A stretch of DNA of 64,000 bases from the NCBI RefSeq assembly GCF_003202035.1, contig NZ_QJKC01000004.1:62001-126000 (forward strand). Direction: 5' to 3'. Below are positions 9,602-17,916 of the stretch, piece after piece; the first letter of the stretch is position 1, and the number at the start of each line of letters is the position of its first letter. This DNA is from Aquitalea magnusonii (GTDB taxonomy: Bacteria > Pseudomonadota > Gammaproteobacteria > Burkholderiales > Chromobacteriaceae). The notes below the pieces were generated by a model. That model ran no database searches, was not told where the DNA came from, and saw only the letters and a list, made by a program, of their open reading frames with translations. A program made the position numbers and the translations under genes.

Positions 9602-9630
9602 AAGATAAAACTCGCGTCCATTGTACGCAA
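9602..9630 (-). promoter_or_regulatory. Candidate sigma70 promoter for the moxR operon
   Basis: On the reverse strand TTGCGT (9625-9630) and TATCTT (9602-9607) are separated by 17 bp. The region also carries the direct repeat GTACGCAA (from 9623 and again from 9637), which could be a regulator site shared with the divergent gene. Confidence 0.4.
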
Positions 9631-9657
9631 ACAATCGTACGCAACAAGGAAACGCTC

Positions 9658-10617
9658 GTGTTCACTTGGCTAAAAAACCGTCTACAGAGAAATGGACTCA
9701 CTGCCTACATCACCCATCCCGTCTGCCTGCAGCACAATATGGGGGTAGGCCATCCGGAATGCCCGGAGCGGCTGATTGCCATCAGGGACCAACTGATGGC
9801 CGCGCAAATCTACGACAGCCTGCATGAAGTCGAAGCACCGGAGGTGACCGAGCAGCAGCTGGCCCGGGTCCACCCGCCACGCTATGTGGAATATATCGAA
9901 GCCTGTTCACCCAGCGTCGGTACTTTCCGCATGGACCCGGATACCGCCATGGCACCCGGCACCCTGTCGGCAGCGCGCCACGCTGCCGGCGCGGTGATCA
10001 AGGCGGTGGAACTGGTGTGCGAGGACAAGGCCCCCAATGCCTTCTGCGCCATCCGGCCGCCAGGCCACCATGCCGAGCACGACAAGGCCATGGGCTTCTG
10101 CTTCTTCAACAATATCGCGGTCGGCATTGCCCATGCGCTGTCCACCTACAAGTTTGAGCGGGTGGCGGTGATCGACTTCGACGTGCACCACGGCAATGGC
10201 ACCGAAGACATCTTCCGTGACGACCCGCGGGTGATGATGGTGTCCATCTTCCAGCACCCCTTCTACCCCTACTGTGGCGACAACCCGGTGGGGGCAAACA
10301 TGGTGAACGTGCCGCTCAAGGCCGGCAGCACCGGGCGGGAATTCCGCGAAGTGGTGGAAAACGTGTGGCTGCCCAGCCTGCACGACTTCAAGCCTCAGAT
10401 GATCTTTATTTCTGCCGGTTTTGATGCCCACCGCGAGGATGACATGGGCTCGCTGGGACTGGTGGAAGCCGACTACGAGTGGGTGACCCGCCACCTGATG
10501 CAGATTGCCGACCAGTATGCCGATGGCCGCATCGTGTCGGTGCTGGAGGGCGGCTATGATCTGTCCTCGCTGGCGCGCAGCGTCACCGCCCATGTGAAAG
10601 TGCTGTCGGACGGCTAG
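9658..10617 (+). CDS. Histone deacetylase family protein (class II-like zinc amidohydrolase)
   Basis: 319-residue zinc-dependent deacetylase. Hallmarks are PPGHHAEHDKAMGFCFFNN (active-site His pair), DFDVHHGNGTEDIF (zinc ligands Asp and His) and SAGFDAHREDDMGSL (second zinc Asp). Bacterial members remove acetyl groups from lysines, acetylpolyamines or other amides; the substrate cannot be read from sequence. The start is a GTG at 9658, chosen because AAGGA lies eight bases upstream and the conserved N-terminus (LTAYITHPVCLQHN) begins soon after. Transcribed alone, ending at a strong terminator. Confidence 0.9.
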   Translation: MFTWLKNRLQRNGLTAYITHPVCLQHNMGVGHPECPERLIAIRDQLMAAQIYDSLHEVEAPEVTEQQLARVHPPRYVEYIEACSPSVGTFRMDPDTAMAPGTLSAARHAAGAVIKAVELVCEDKAPNAFCAIRPPGHHAEHDKAMGFCFFNNIAVGIAHALSTYKFERVAVIDFDVHHGNGTEDIFRDDPRVMMVSIFQHPFYPYCGDNPVGANMVNVPLKAGSTGREFREVVENVWLPSLHDFKPQMIFISAGFDAHREDDMGSLGLVEADYEWVTRHLMQIADQYADGRIVSVLEGGYDLSSLARSVTAHVKVLSDG

Positions 10618-10638
10618 TCAGCCAGCACCCTCAGCCAG

Positions 10639-10664
10639 AAAAAGCCCGCTTGCGCGGGCTTTTT
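10639..10664. terminator. Bidirectional terminator between the deacetylase gene and plsY
   Basis: AAAAAGCCCGC / GCGGGCTTTTT with a TTGC loop: a U-tract follows the stem on both strands, serving the two convergent genes. Confidence 0.88.
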
Positions 10665-10686
10665 GCATTAGTCATACCGATCAGAT

Positions 10687-11319
10687 TCAAGACTGTTTAT
10701 CGCCGCTGCCGGCCTTCTCGCCAATCCTGCCTTCCTGCCCGGTCAACAGCTTGATCAGGTTGGACTTGTGGCGATGGATCACCAGGATGGCAATGATGAT
10801 GCAGGTGCCAAAATACGGCGAGGACGGCTGCACGATGAAGTAGGCATACACCGGCACCATCACGCAGGCGACGATGGCCGACAGCGAGGAAATCTTCACC
10901 ACAAAAGCCATGAACAGCCAGGTGGCGATGGCCGCCAGGGCCAGCCAGACATTGAAACCAAACAGCACGCCTACCGCGGTGGCCACGCCCTTGCCACCCT
11001 TGAAACCGAAAAACACCGGCCACATGTGGCCGATCAGCACCGCCAGTGCCGACATGGCAATCGCCTGTTCGCCCAGGCCGTAACGCGGCCCGAACCAGGC
11101 GGTCAGCGCCACCGCCACCCAGCCCTTGGCCCCGTCACCCAGCAGGGTGAGGACGGCGGCAGTCTTCTTGCCGGAACGCAGGACATTGGTGGCACCGGGG
11201 TTGCCGGAGCCATAGCTGCGCGGGTCTGCCATGCCCATGGCCTTGCTCACGATCACGGCAAAGGACAGGGAGCCCAGCAGGTAGGCCGCAACAACGAAGG
11301 CAAAAGCTGTCGTGGTCAT
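10687..11319 (-). CDS. plsY: Acyl-phosphate:glycerol-3-phosphate acyltransferase PlsY
   Basis: Integral inner-membrane enzyme making 1-acyl-glycerol-3-phosphate from acyl-phosphate, the first acylation of phospholipid synthesis. The 210-residue product shows the three family motifs: SYGSGNPGATNVLR (motif 1, phosphate-binding), GHMWPVFFGFKGGKGVAT (motif 2) and the C-terminal HRHKSNLIKLL (motif 3). About five membrane helices are visible. The start at 11317-11319 gives the conserved MTT-hydrophobic N-terminus. Divergent from folB, an arrangement also common in other Neisseriales. Confidence 0.95.
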   Translation of the reverse strand: MTTTAFAFVVAAYLLGSLSFAVIVSKAMGMADPRSYGSGNPGATNVLRSGKKTAAVLTLLGDGAKGWVAVALTAWFGPRYGLGEQAIAMSALAVLIGHMWPVFFGFKGGKGVATAVGVLFGFNVWLALAAIATWLFMAFVVKISSLSAIVACVMVPVYAYFIVQPSSPYFGTCIIIAILVIHRHKSNLIKLLTGQEGRIGEKAGSGDKQS

Positions 11320-11391
11320 GGTGTATCCATTAGAATAGAAGGCTTCGGATTTTACGGTATCGGGCGACAAAGCCCAACTCCCGGCATAGCA

Positions 11392-11751
11392 ATGGACATC
11401 ATTTTCCTGCGCGAAGTACGCGCCGACACCATTATCGGTGTTTATGAGTGGGAGCGGAAAAATCCGCAAACCATCGAAATCGACCTGGAAATCGGCATTC
11501 CCAGTGAAGTGCCCTGCCATACCGATAATATCGGCGACACCATTCACTACGGTGTGGTGGTGGAACGCCTGCGCAAGGCGCTGTCCGAGCAACACTTCCT
11601 GCTGCTGGAAGCGCTGGCCGAGTACATCGCCAAAGTGATTCGCGAAGACTTTGGCGCACCCTGGGTACAGGTTTCTGTCACCAAGCTGGGCATCCTGCCT
11701 GGCGTGCGCCGGGTTGGCGTACTGATAGAACGCGGCCACCGCCCGCGCTGA
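11392..11751 (+). CDS. folB: Dihydroneopterin aldolase FolB
   Basis: Splits 7,8-dihydroneopterin to 6-hydroxymethyl-dihydropterin and glycolaldehyde in folate synthesis. The 119-residue product matches the family in length and motifs: MDIIFLREVRADTIIGVYEWER at the N-terminus (catalytic Glu), DTIHYGVVVERLR, LLEALAEYIA and the terminal KLGILPGVRRVGVLIER. No good Shine-Dalgarno precedes the ATG at 11392. It shares a roughly 70-bp divergent promoter region with plsY. Confidence 0.93.
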   Translation: MDIIFLREVRADTIIGVYEWERKNPQTIEIDLEIGIPSEVPCHTDNIGDTIHYGVVVERLRKALSEQHFLLLEALAEYIAKVIREDFGAPWVQVSVTKLGILPGVRRVGVLIERGHRPR

Positions 11752-11804
11752 CCTCTGCACCAGCGCGGGTCGATACGACCACTGCACCATGCATGACGGC
11801 AGCA

Positions 11805-11824
11805 AATTGACGTTAACGTAACGG
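11805..11824 (+). promoter_or_regulatory. Palindromic ACGTTAACGT box, possible MerR-family (LiuR-like) site
   Basis: AATTGACGTTAACGTAACGG holds a perfect ten-base palindrome (11810-11819) that overlaps a TTGACG -35-like hexamer at 11807-11812. MerR-family activators of acyl-CoA catabolism (LiuR type) use similar ACGT-n-ACGT sites; that assignment is from memory. It precedes the thioesterase gene by about 40 bp. A 12-base palindrome GCACCATGGTGC follows at 11829-11840. Confidence 0.4.
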
Positions 11825-11862
11825 TCATGCACCATGGTGCTCTGCCATCACCCGAGCCACCC

Positions 11863-12291
11863 ATGAGCCAGATCAGCGTTGCAGAATTCCAGGCCTTGAT
11901 CGACAGCGAACTGCCGCTGGTCAAGCTGTTCGGCATGCGGACCGAAGACATTGCCAACGGCACGGCCCGTCTGCGCATGCACTTCAACCCCGAGCTGATC
12001 CGCCCCGGCGGCACCATTGCCGGCCCGGCCCTGATGGCACTGGCCGATGCCACCCTCTACGCCGTGGTGCTGGGCATGATAGGCAAGGTGGAACTGGCGG
12101 TCACCACCAGTCTCAACATCAATTTCCTGCGCAAACCACCGCAGCAGGATGTGATTGCCGAGGGGCGCATCCTCAAGCTGGGCAAACGGCTGGCGGTGGG
12201 CGAGGTGTTGCTGTACTCCGCCGGCAGCGACGAGCCGGTAGCCCATGTCACTGGCACCTACTCCATTCCGCCATTGCCGGACAATAGATAA
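11863..12291 (+). CDS. PaaI-like hotdog-fold thioesterase
   Basis: 142-residue single hotdog domain. The helix and loop LIRPGGTIAGPALMALADATLYAVVLG is the PaaI/YbgC-type active-site region, followed by the central strand TTSLNINFLRKP and GKRLAVGEVLLYS. Members hydrolyse aryl- or short acyl-CoA thioesters, often clearing dead-end CoA conjugates. The start at 11863 was preferred over an ATG twelve codons upstream because it leaves room for the promoter-like palindrome. Without catabolic neighbours the substrate is not predictable; the ACGT palindrome upstream would fit branched-chain or fatty acyl-CoA metabolism. Confidence 0.8.
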   Translation: MSQISVAEFQALIDSELPLVKLFGMRTEDIANGTARLRMHFNPELIRPGGTIAGPALMALADATLYAVVLGMIGKVELAVTTSLNINFLRKPPQQDVIAEGRILKLGKRLAVGEVLLYSAGSDEPVAHVTGTYSIPPLPDNR

Positions 12292-12329
12292 ACAAAAACC
12301 CTCTGCCCGCTTTCGCCATGCAGAGGGTT
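12290..12329 (-). terminator. Terminator downstream of the truncated haemoglobin gene
   Basis: AACCCTCTGC (12297-12306) pairs perfectly with GCAGAGGGTT (12320-12329); on the reverse strand the stem runs into TTTTTGTT. It may also stop the convergent thioesterase transcript. Confidence 0.75.
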
Positions 12330-12357
12330 GTCCGGTGACACCGAAGCAGACCGAAGC

Positions 12358-12750
12358 TTACTCTTCCTGATTACGCATGAAATCCGCGGTGTTGTAGAAG
12401 GCTTCCAGCAGCTTGGCCTTGAGCCAGTCTTCCACCAGCAGTTCGTTCACGGCCTGGGTCATGCACTGCATCCACTGATCGCGCATTTCCCCATCCACGG
12501 CAAAGGGCATGTGGCGCATGCGCAGGCGCGGATGGCCAAACTTTTCCATATACAAGCCCGGTCCGCCCAGCCAGCCGGACAGGAACATGAACAACTTTTC
12601 GCGCGAACCGGCCAGATCAGCCGGATGCATGTCGCGCAGCACCTTGACCGAGGGGTCGCTGTCCATGATGTCGTAGAAGCGGTTGGTGAGCCAGCGCACC
12701 ACGCCTTCACCACCCATCAGCTGATAGGGCGTCATATCCTGCATGCTCAC
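12358..12750 (-). CDS. Group II truncated haemoglobin
   Basis: 130-residue 2-over-2 globin. The B-helix FYDIM supplies TyrB10, and the EF-F region [22 protein letters not shown] carries the proximal His and the TrpG8 that marks group II. These proteins bind oxygen or NO and are thought to act in oxygen delivery or reactive nitrogen detoxification; the specific role here is unknown. Its ATG overlaps the purT stop codon (ATGA), so it is almost certainly co-transcribed and translationally coupled with purT, an unexpected partner. Confidence 0.9.
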   Translation of the reverse strand: MSMQDMTPYQLMGGEGVVRWLTNRFYDIMDSDPSVKVLRDMHPADLAGSREKLFMFLSGWLGGPGLYMEKFGHPRLRMRHMPFAVDGEMRDQWMQCMTQAVNELLVEDWLKAKLLEAFYNTADFMRNQEE

Positions 12751-13946
12751 CCCTTTACCGGCTGTACCAGCGACGCGGCCAGACGGGCGCGTTCGCGGGC
12801 GGTTTCCACATGGTCAGCCTGGGCCACGGCCACCCCCATGCGGCGGCGGACAAAGCTTTCCGGCTTGCCGAACAGGCGCAGGTCGGCACCCGGCACCGCC
12901 AATGCTTCGGCCACGCCGTCAAAGGCAATGCCCTGCTCTTCCATGCCGCCGTAAATCACCGCAGAGGCGCCGGCACTACGCAGGCTGGCATCCACCGGCA
13001 AGCCCAGAATGGCGCGCGCATGCAGTTCGAACTCGGAGAAACGCTGGGTGGCCAGCGTCACCAGCCCGGTATCGTGCGGGCGCGGGCTGACTTCGGAGAA
13101 CCACACCTGATCGCCCTTGACGAACAGCTCCACCCCGAACAGGCCACGGCCGCCCAGGGCATCGGTCACCGCCTTGGCCATTTCACGGGCACGCAGCAAG
13201 GCCAGCTCGTTCATCGGCTGCGGCTGCCAGCTTTCCACGTAGTCGCCATTTCTTTGCAGATGGCCGATGGGTTCGCAGAAGTGGGTGGCGATGCCTCCAG
13301 CACCATCGCTGGCCCGTACCGTCAGCAAGGTGATTTCGTAATCGAAATCGATAAAGCCTTCCACAATCACCCGGCCCTTGTCCACGCGACCGGCGCTGAC
13401 GGCATACTGCCAAGCCTTGGCCACATCATCCGCGCCACGCAGCAGCGACTGGCCCTTGCCGCTGGACGACATCACCGGCTTCACCAGGCAGGGGTAGCCG
13501 ATACCGGCGTCGATGGCCTGCTGCAATTCCTCCAGCGAGGAGGCAAAGGCAAACGGCGAGGTGGGCAGGCCCAGTTCGTCTGCCGCCAGACAGCGGATGC
13601 CTTCGCGGTTCATGGTCAGGTTGGCGGCACGGGCGGTGGGAATCACCTCGGCCAGACCATCGGCCTCGATGCGCAGCAGTTCCTCGGTGGCGATGGCTTC
13701 GATTTCCGGCACGATCAGATGCGGGCGTCGCTGCTCCACCAGGGCGCGCAGCGCGGCGGCATCTGCCATGTCGATCACATGGCTGCTGTGTGCCACCTGC
13801 ATGGCCGGCGCATCCGCATAGCGGTCCACCGCGATGGTTTCCACACCCAGGCGCTGCAGCGCGATGACAACTTCCTTGCCCAGTTCGCCACTGCCCAGCA
13901 GCATGACACGCAGCGCGCTGGCGCTGAGCGGGGTTCCGATACGCAT
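12747..13946 (-). CDS. purT: Formate-dependent phosphoribosylglycinamide formyltransferase PurT
   Basis: ATP-grasp enzyme that makes formyl-GAR from GAR, ATP and formate in purine synthesis, an alternative to folate-dependent PurN. The 399-residue product (E. coli about 392) begins with [13 protein letters not shown] (nucleotide-binding loop), then [11 protein letters not shown], an ATP-grasp lysine region [16 protein letters not shown], the grasp motif [23 protein letters not shown] and a C-terminal GVAVAQA. The ATG at 13944-13946 was chosen over an upstream ATG because it leads straight into the first Rossmann strand. It is coupled to the globin gene downstream; dadA lies 69 bp upstream on the same strand. 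Confidence 0.94.
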   Translation of the reverse strand: MRIGTPLSASALRVMLLGSGELGKEVVIALQRLGVETIAVDRYADAPAMQVAHSSHVIDMADAAALRALVEQRRPHLIVPEIEAIATEELLRIEADGLAEVIPTARAANLTMNREGIRCLAADELGLPTSPFAFASSLEELQQAIDAGIGYPCLVKPVMSSSGKGQSLLRGADDVAKAWQYAVSAGRVDKGRVIVEGFIDFDYEITLLTVRASDGAGGIATHFCEPIGHLQRNGDYVESWQPQPMNELALLRAREMAKAVTDALGGRGLFGVELFVKGDQVWFSEVSPRPHDTGLVTLATQRFSEFELHARAILGLPVDASLRSAGASAVIYGGMEEQGIAFDGVAEALAVPGADLRLFGKPESFVRRRMGVAVAQADHVETARERARLAASLVQPVKG

Positions 13947-14015
13947 GGTCCGACTCCAGGTTGATGATCCAGGCCGGCATTTTAGCATTGCTACCATGCC
14001 CCTCGCTGCGCCGGA

Positions 14016-15272
14016 TCACATCCCCTGAAAAGCAAAATCGATGGGCGGGGTGCGGCCACTGATGATTTCCGCCAGCGCCCGGCCACTGCCGGCACCTTCC
14101 GTCCAGCCCAGCGTGCCATGGCCGGTATTGAGGTAAAGATTGGCATAGCGGCTGCGCCCGATCAGCGGCACATTGCCCGGTGTGGCCGGCCGCAGGCCGC
14201 TCCAGAACTCGGCGGCATCCCAGTCGGCGACATCCGGCATCAGTGCCTGACCGCGTTTGAGCAGTGCCTGGCAGCGCAGCGCATTCAGGCTGCTGGAATA
14301 CCCCGCCAGCTCTGCCGTCCCGGCAATGCGCAGGCGCTTGCCCAAACGGGAAATCACCACCTTGTAGGCTTCGTCGGTAATGCTGGCCACCGGTGCCGTG
14401 GCCGGGTCGCGCAGCGGCAGGGTGGCGGAATAGCCCTTCCACGGGTAGATGGGCAGGCGTATGCCAAGAGGGGCCGCCAGTAGCGGTGAATAGCTGCCCA
14501 GCGCCAGCACGTAAGCGTCGGCCGTCACCCGGCGATAATTTCCCTCCGGCAGATTGACCGACACGCCGCTGATACGGCCATTGTCAGTTTCCAGCGCATT
14601 GATGCGGGTATTGAAGCGGAACTCCACCCCGGCGCGCGCCGCATGTTCGGCCATGGCACAGGTATACAGATGTACATCGCCGGATTCGTCCGATGGGCAA
14701 TAACTGGCCCCAGCCAGCGTGGGGGCGATGCCGGCCAGTGCCGGCTCGATGCGCGCCAGCTCTTCGCGGCTGATGATGTGTTTGTCCATGCCCAGCTCGC
14801 GCATTTGCGCGGCCACATGGGCGGCCTCGTCCAGCTGGCGCTGGGTATGAAACAGCGACACGATGCCACGGGTCTGCTGCTGGTAGTCCAGCCCCAGCTC
14901 GGCGCGCAGCTGCTGCAGGGTATCGCGGCTATAGCGCCCCAGCGCCAGCATCTGCCGCATATTGGCTTCGGCCCGGCGGCCTCGGCATTCCAGCAGGAAC
15001 TGCCAGCACCAGCGCCATTGCGCCGGGTCCAGCCGCAGGCGGAACAACAGCGGGGCATCGTCGCGCAACAGCCACTGCAGGATTTGCCAGGGGGCCGACG
15101 GATTGGCCCACGGCTCGGACTGGCTGACCGAAATCTGTCCGCCATTGGCAAAGCTGGTTTCGCGCGCCGGCCCGCAGGCACGGTCCAGCACTACCACTTC
15201 ATGCCCTGCCCGGGCCAGAAACCAGGCGGTGGACACCCCCACCACACCAGACCCCAGCACTGCTACCTTCAT
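14016..15272 (-). CDS. dadA: D-amino acid dehydrogenase small subunit DadA
   Basis: Membrane-associated flavoprotein that oxidatively deaminates D-amino acids, chiefly D-alanine, passing electrons to the quinone pool. The 418-residue product starts with the FAD dinucleotide fold VAVLGSGVVGVSTAWFLARAG, then SFANGGQISVSQSEPWANP, typical for DadA, and ends with a second FAD contact NLYLNTGHGTLGWTEGAGSG. The ATG at 15270-15272 places the GxGxxG motif six residues in. The usual partner racemase gene dadX/alr is not adjacent. Most likely DadA, though related D-amino acid oxidoreductases share these motifs. Confidence 0.9.
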   Translation of the reverse strand: MKVAVLGSGVVGVSTAWFLARAGHEVVVLDRACGPARETSFANGGQISVSQSEPWANPSAPWQILQWLLRDDAPLLFRLRLDPAQWRWCWQFLLECRGRRAEANMRQMLALGRYSRDTLQQLRAELGLDYQQQTRGIVSLFHTQRQLDEAAHVAAQMRELGMDKHIISREELARIEPALAGIAPTLAGASYCPSDESGDVHLYTCAMAEHAARAGVEFRFNTRINALETDNGRISGVSVNLPEGNYRRVTADAYVLALGSYSPLLAAPLGIRLPIYPWKGYSATLPLRDPATAPVASITDEAYKVVISRLGKRLRIAGTAELAGYSSSLNALRCQALLKRGQALMPDVADWDAAEFWSGLRPATPGNVPLIGRSRYANLYLNTGHGTLGWTEGAGSGRALAEIISGRTPPIDFAFQGM

Positions 15273-15383
15273 GTCGACTCCAGCAGACGTGACAACGGGC
15301 AAGACGTGCCTGCCCGTTTGGCTAACTCGATACAGAAGCTGGATAGTAACGCCGCAAGGCAAGCCCCCTCAATGGGCTGGCGG

Positions 15384-16247
15384 CTACTTTTTCGCCGCGT
15401 GCTGATAAACGGTTTTGCCCTTGAGATGAAAATAGTCGGCGGCAAAATAGAAATTTTCCGAATGGCCGACAAACAGCAGGCCGTCCGGCTTCAGCAGCGG
15501 GGCAAATTTCTTCAGCACGCCAAACTGGGTGTCACGATCAAAATAGATCATCACATTGCGGCAGAAAATGGCGTCAAACTGCTTGCGCAGCGCCCAGTTG
15601 TTTTCGATCAGGTTCAGCCGCTGGAAGGTAATCATGTTACGCAGCACCGCCTTGGCCTGATAGTTGCCATCCGGCAGCTTGTCGAAATACTTCTGCGCAT
15701 GGCCGGGCGGCAGGCGGGCGATCTTGTCGTCGGAATAAATGCCCTTGCGCCCGGTTTCCAGCACGCTGGTGTCCAGATCGGTCGCCACGATGCTGATGCT
15801 GGGCTTGCTGGCCAGCGGGAAGGCTTCCAGCGCGGTGATGGCCAGCGAATACGGCTCTTCTCCGGTGGACGAAGCAGCGCACCAGATGGACAGCTCGCTG
15901 GCGCCGGCCGCGGCCCGCTGTTTCAGATGCTCGGCCAGGATGGGGAAATGATGTTCTTCGCGAAAGAAGAAGGTCAGATTGGTGGTGAGGGCGTTGACGA
16001 ACTGCTCGAACTCGCGCTTGCCCGACACCGACTCCAGAAAATCCACATAGGCCGCAAAGCTGGCCAGTTTCAGCTCGCGAATGCGCCGCACCAGCCGCCC
16101 GTACACCATGTCTTTCTTCGACGGATTGAGCGAAATGCCGGCTTCCTTGTAGATCAGTTTGCGGATGCGTTCGAAATCGGCATCGCTGAAACTGAACTCG
16201 CGATTGAATTCCACCTTGGGCAATACCAGCGGCGGCAATTTATTCAT
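15384..16247 (-). CDS. cheR: Chemotaxis protein methyltransferase CheR
   Basis: Transfers methyl groups from S-adenosylmethionine to glutamates of chemoreceptors, setting adaptation level. The 287-residue product has the N-terminal CheR helical domain (FERIRKLIYKEAGISL, YGRLVRRIREL), the NLTFFFREEHHF signature and the SAM-binding core IWCAASSTGEEPYSLA, with FDAIFCRNVMIYFD near the end. No cheA, cheW, cheB or cheY is in the window, so it is an isolated copy. The chemoreceptor at 17917-19797 is on the same strand but separated by erpA and argC. No C-terminal TPR domain is present. Confidence 0.93.
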   Translation of the reverse strand: MNKLPPLVLPKVEFNREFSFSDADFERIRKLIYKEAGISLNPSKKDMVYGRLVRRIRELKLASFAAYVDFLESVSGKREFEQFVNALTTNLTFFFREEHHFPILAEHLKQRAAAGASELSIWCAASSTGEEPYSLAITALEAFPLASKPSISIVATDLDTSVLETGRKGIYSDDKIARLPPGHAQKYFDKLPDGNYQAKAVLRNMITFQRLNLIENNWALRKQFDAIFCRNVMIYFDRDTQFGVLKKFAPLLKPDGLLFVGHSENFYFAADYFHLKGKTVYQHAAKK

Positions 16248-16263
16248 CTTGATTTTCCCCGAT

Positions 16264-16292
16264 ACAAAAAAACCCGGAACAGAGTCCGGGTT
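16264..16292 (-). terminator. Terminator of erpA
   Basis: AACCCGGA (16271-16278) pairs with TCCGGGTT (16285-16292); on the reverse strand the stem is followed by a run of Ts (16265-16270 region). Confidence 0.8.
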
Positions 16293-16324
16293 TTCATTCT
16301 ACTCCTGTTTGCATTCGCCCCGGT

Positions 16325-16675
16325 TTACACCGAGAAGGAGGAACCGCAACCACAAGTGGTGGTGGCGTTCGGATTGCGAATGACAAACTGGGAGCCTTCC
16401 AGGCTTTCCTGATAATCGATTTCCGCGCCCACCAGGTACTGGTAGCTCATCGGGTCAACCAGGAAAGTGACACCGTCTCTCTCTATAGCGGTATCGTCCT
16501 CATTGGCGATTTCGTCAAATGTAAAACCGTATTGAAAACCGGAGCAGCCACCACCGGTCACGAATACGCGCAGTTTCAGATCAGGATTGCCCTCTTCCGC
16601 GATCAGGTCCAGCACCTTGTTGCAAGCGCTGTCGGTAAAGTTGATCGGGGACGGCATTTCGGTAGTAGCAGACAT
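16325..16675 (-). CDS. erpA: Iron-sulfur cluster insertion protein ErpA
   Basis: A-type carrier that hands Fe-S clusters to apo-enzymes, including those of isoprenoid synthesis and respiration. The 116-residue product has the three invariant cysteines: one in [12 protein letters not shown] and two in the C-terminal [11 protein letters not shown]. Length and the acidic [18 protein letters not shown] segment fit ErpA rather than IscA or SufA. Monocistronic by appearance, with a terminator right after the stop and about 96 bp to argC upstream. Confidence 0.94.
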   Translation of the reverse strand: MSATTEMPSPINFTDSACNKVLDLIAEEGNPDLKLRVFVTGGGCSGFQYGFTFDEIANEDDTAIERDGVTFLVDPMSYQYLVGAEIDYQESLEGSQFVIRNPNATTTCGCGSSFSV

Positions 16676-16771
16676 GGTTCACCTCGCAAATCGATTTCGG
16701 CCCTGCGGCCATTCACCTACTATTTTAGTCGGATATCGGGGCGAATGGCCAACATTCAATCGCCGAGTGCG

Positions 16772-17815
16772 TCAAGGCAGCAACGGCACGATGTCCAGAC
16801 CGGCATTTTCCGGCTGGCCGAACATCAGGTTCATGGTCTGCACCGCCTGACCGGACGCGCCTTTCACCAGATTGTCTTCCACCACCAGGATGATCAGCAG
16901 ATCGCCATTGCCCGGACGATGCACGGCGATGCGTGCGGTGTTGGAGCCACGCACGCTGCGGGTTTCCGGGTGGCTGCCGGCCGGCAGCACATCGACAAAA
17001 TGCTCTCCGGCATAGCGTTGCTCGAACAGCGCCTGGAAGTCGGTATCCAGCGCCTCCGGCTTGATACGGGCGTAAATGGTGGAGTGGATGCCGCGAATCA
17101 TCGGCGTCAGGTGCGGCACGAAGGTCAGCTTGACCGGCCCGCCATGAATGGCGGACAAGCCTTGCTCGATTTCCGGCGAATGACGGTGGCCCTTCACGGC
17201 ATAGGCCTTGAAGTTATCCCCGGCTTCAGCCAGCAGCGCGCCAACTTCGGCCTTGCGCCCGGCACCGGACACGCCGGACTTGCAGTCGGCAATCAGGGTC
17301 TGGGTATCAATCAGCTGCTTGCCGCCTTCCAGCAGCGGCAGCAGGCCCAGCTGGACCGAAGTGGGATAGCAACCGGCCATGCCCACCAGACGTGCCTGGC
17401 GGATGGCATCGCGGTTCACTTCCGGCAGGCCATACACCGCCTCGGCCAGCAGGTCGGTACAGCTGTGTTCCATGGCATACCATTGCTGGAATACCGCCGG
17501 ATCTTTCAGACGGAAGTCTGCCGCCAGGTCGATCACCTTGACCCCGGCAGCCAGCAGTTCGCGTGCCTGGGCCATGGCCACGCCGTGCGGGGTGGCAAAA
17601 AACACCACATCGCACTGATCGAGCGGGGTGTCATCCGGGGTGGAAAAAGCCACATCCACGCGGCCACGCAGGCTGGGGAACATCTCGGCCACTTTCATGC
17701 CCGCTTCCTTGCGCGAGGTAACGGCCACGACTTCGGCACCGGGATGACCGGCCAGAAGACGCAACAGTTCGACACCGGTATAACCGGTACCGCCGACGAT
17801 GCCCACCTTGATCAT
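16772..17815 (-). CDS. argC: N-acetyl-gamma-glutamyl-phosphate reductase ArgC
   Basis: NADPH-dependent reduction of N-acetylglutamyl phosphate to the semialdehyde in arginine synthesis. The 347-residue product starts with the NADP fold [18 protein letters not shown], followed by [10 protein letters not shown] and the active-site region [19 protein letters not shown] with its catalytic Cys, then [11 protein letters not shown] and [16 protein letters not shown]. Full length. No other arg gene is adjacent; the ErpA gene downstream is separated by about 96 bp. Confidence 0.96.
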   Translation of the reverse strand: MIKVGIVGGTGYTGVELLRLLAGHPGAEVVAVTSRKEAGMKVAEMFPSLRGRVDVAFSTPDDTPLDQCDVVFFATPHGVAMAQARELLAAGVKVIDLAADFRLKDPAVFQQWYAMEHSCTDLLAEAVYGLPEVNRDAIRQARLVGMAGCYPTSVQLGLLPLLEGGKQLIDTQTLIADCKSGVSGAGRKAEVGALLAEAGDNFKAYAVKGHRHSPEIEQGLSAIHGGPVKLTFVPHLTPMIRGIHSTIYARIKPEALDTDFQALFEQRYAGEHFVDVLPAGSHPETRSVRGSNTARIAVHRPGNGDLLIILVVEDNLVKGASGQAVQTMNLMFGQPENAGLDIVPLLP

Positions 17816-17916
17816 GCTGTACTTCCTTGTATAAATAAACGTCGCAAAAGCGACAGTCTAAGGACTAGCCTTGCGCGATGCAACATCGTTCTGGCCCCTG
17901 CGCCAGCCAGCCAGGC

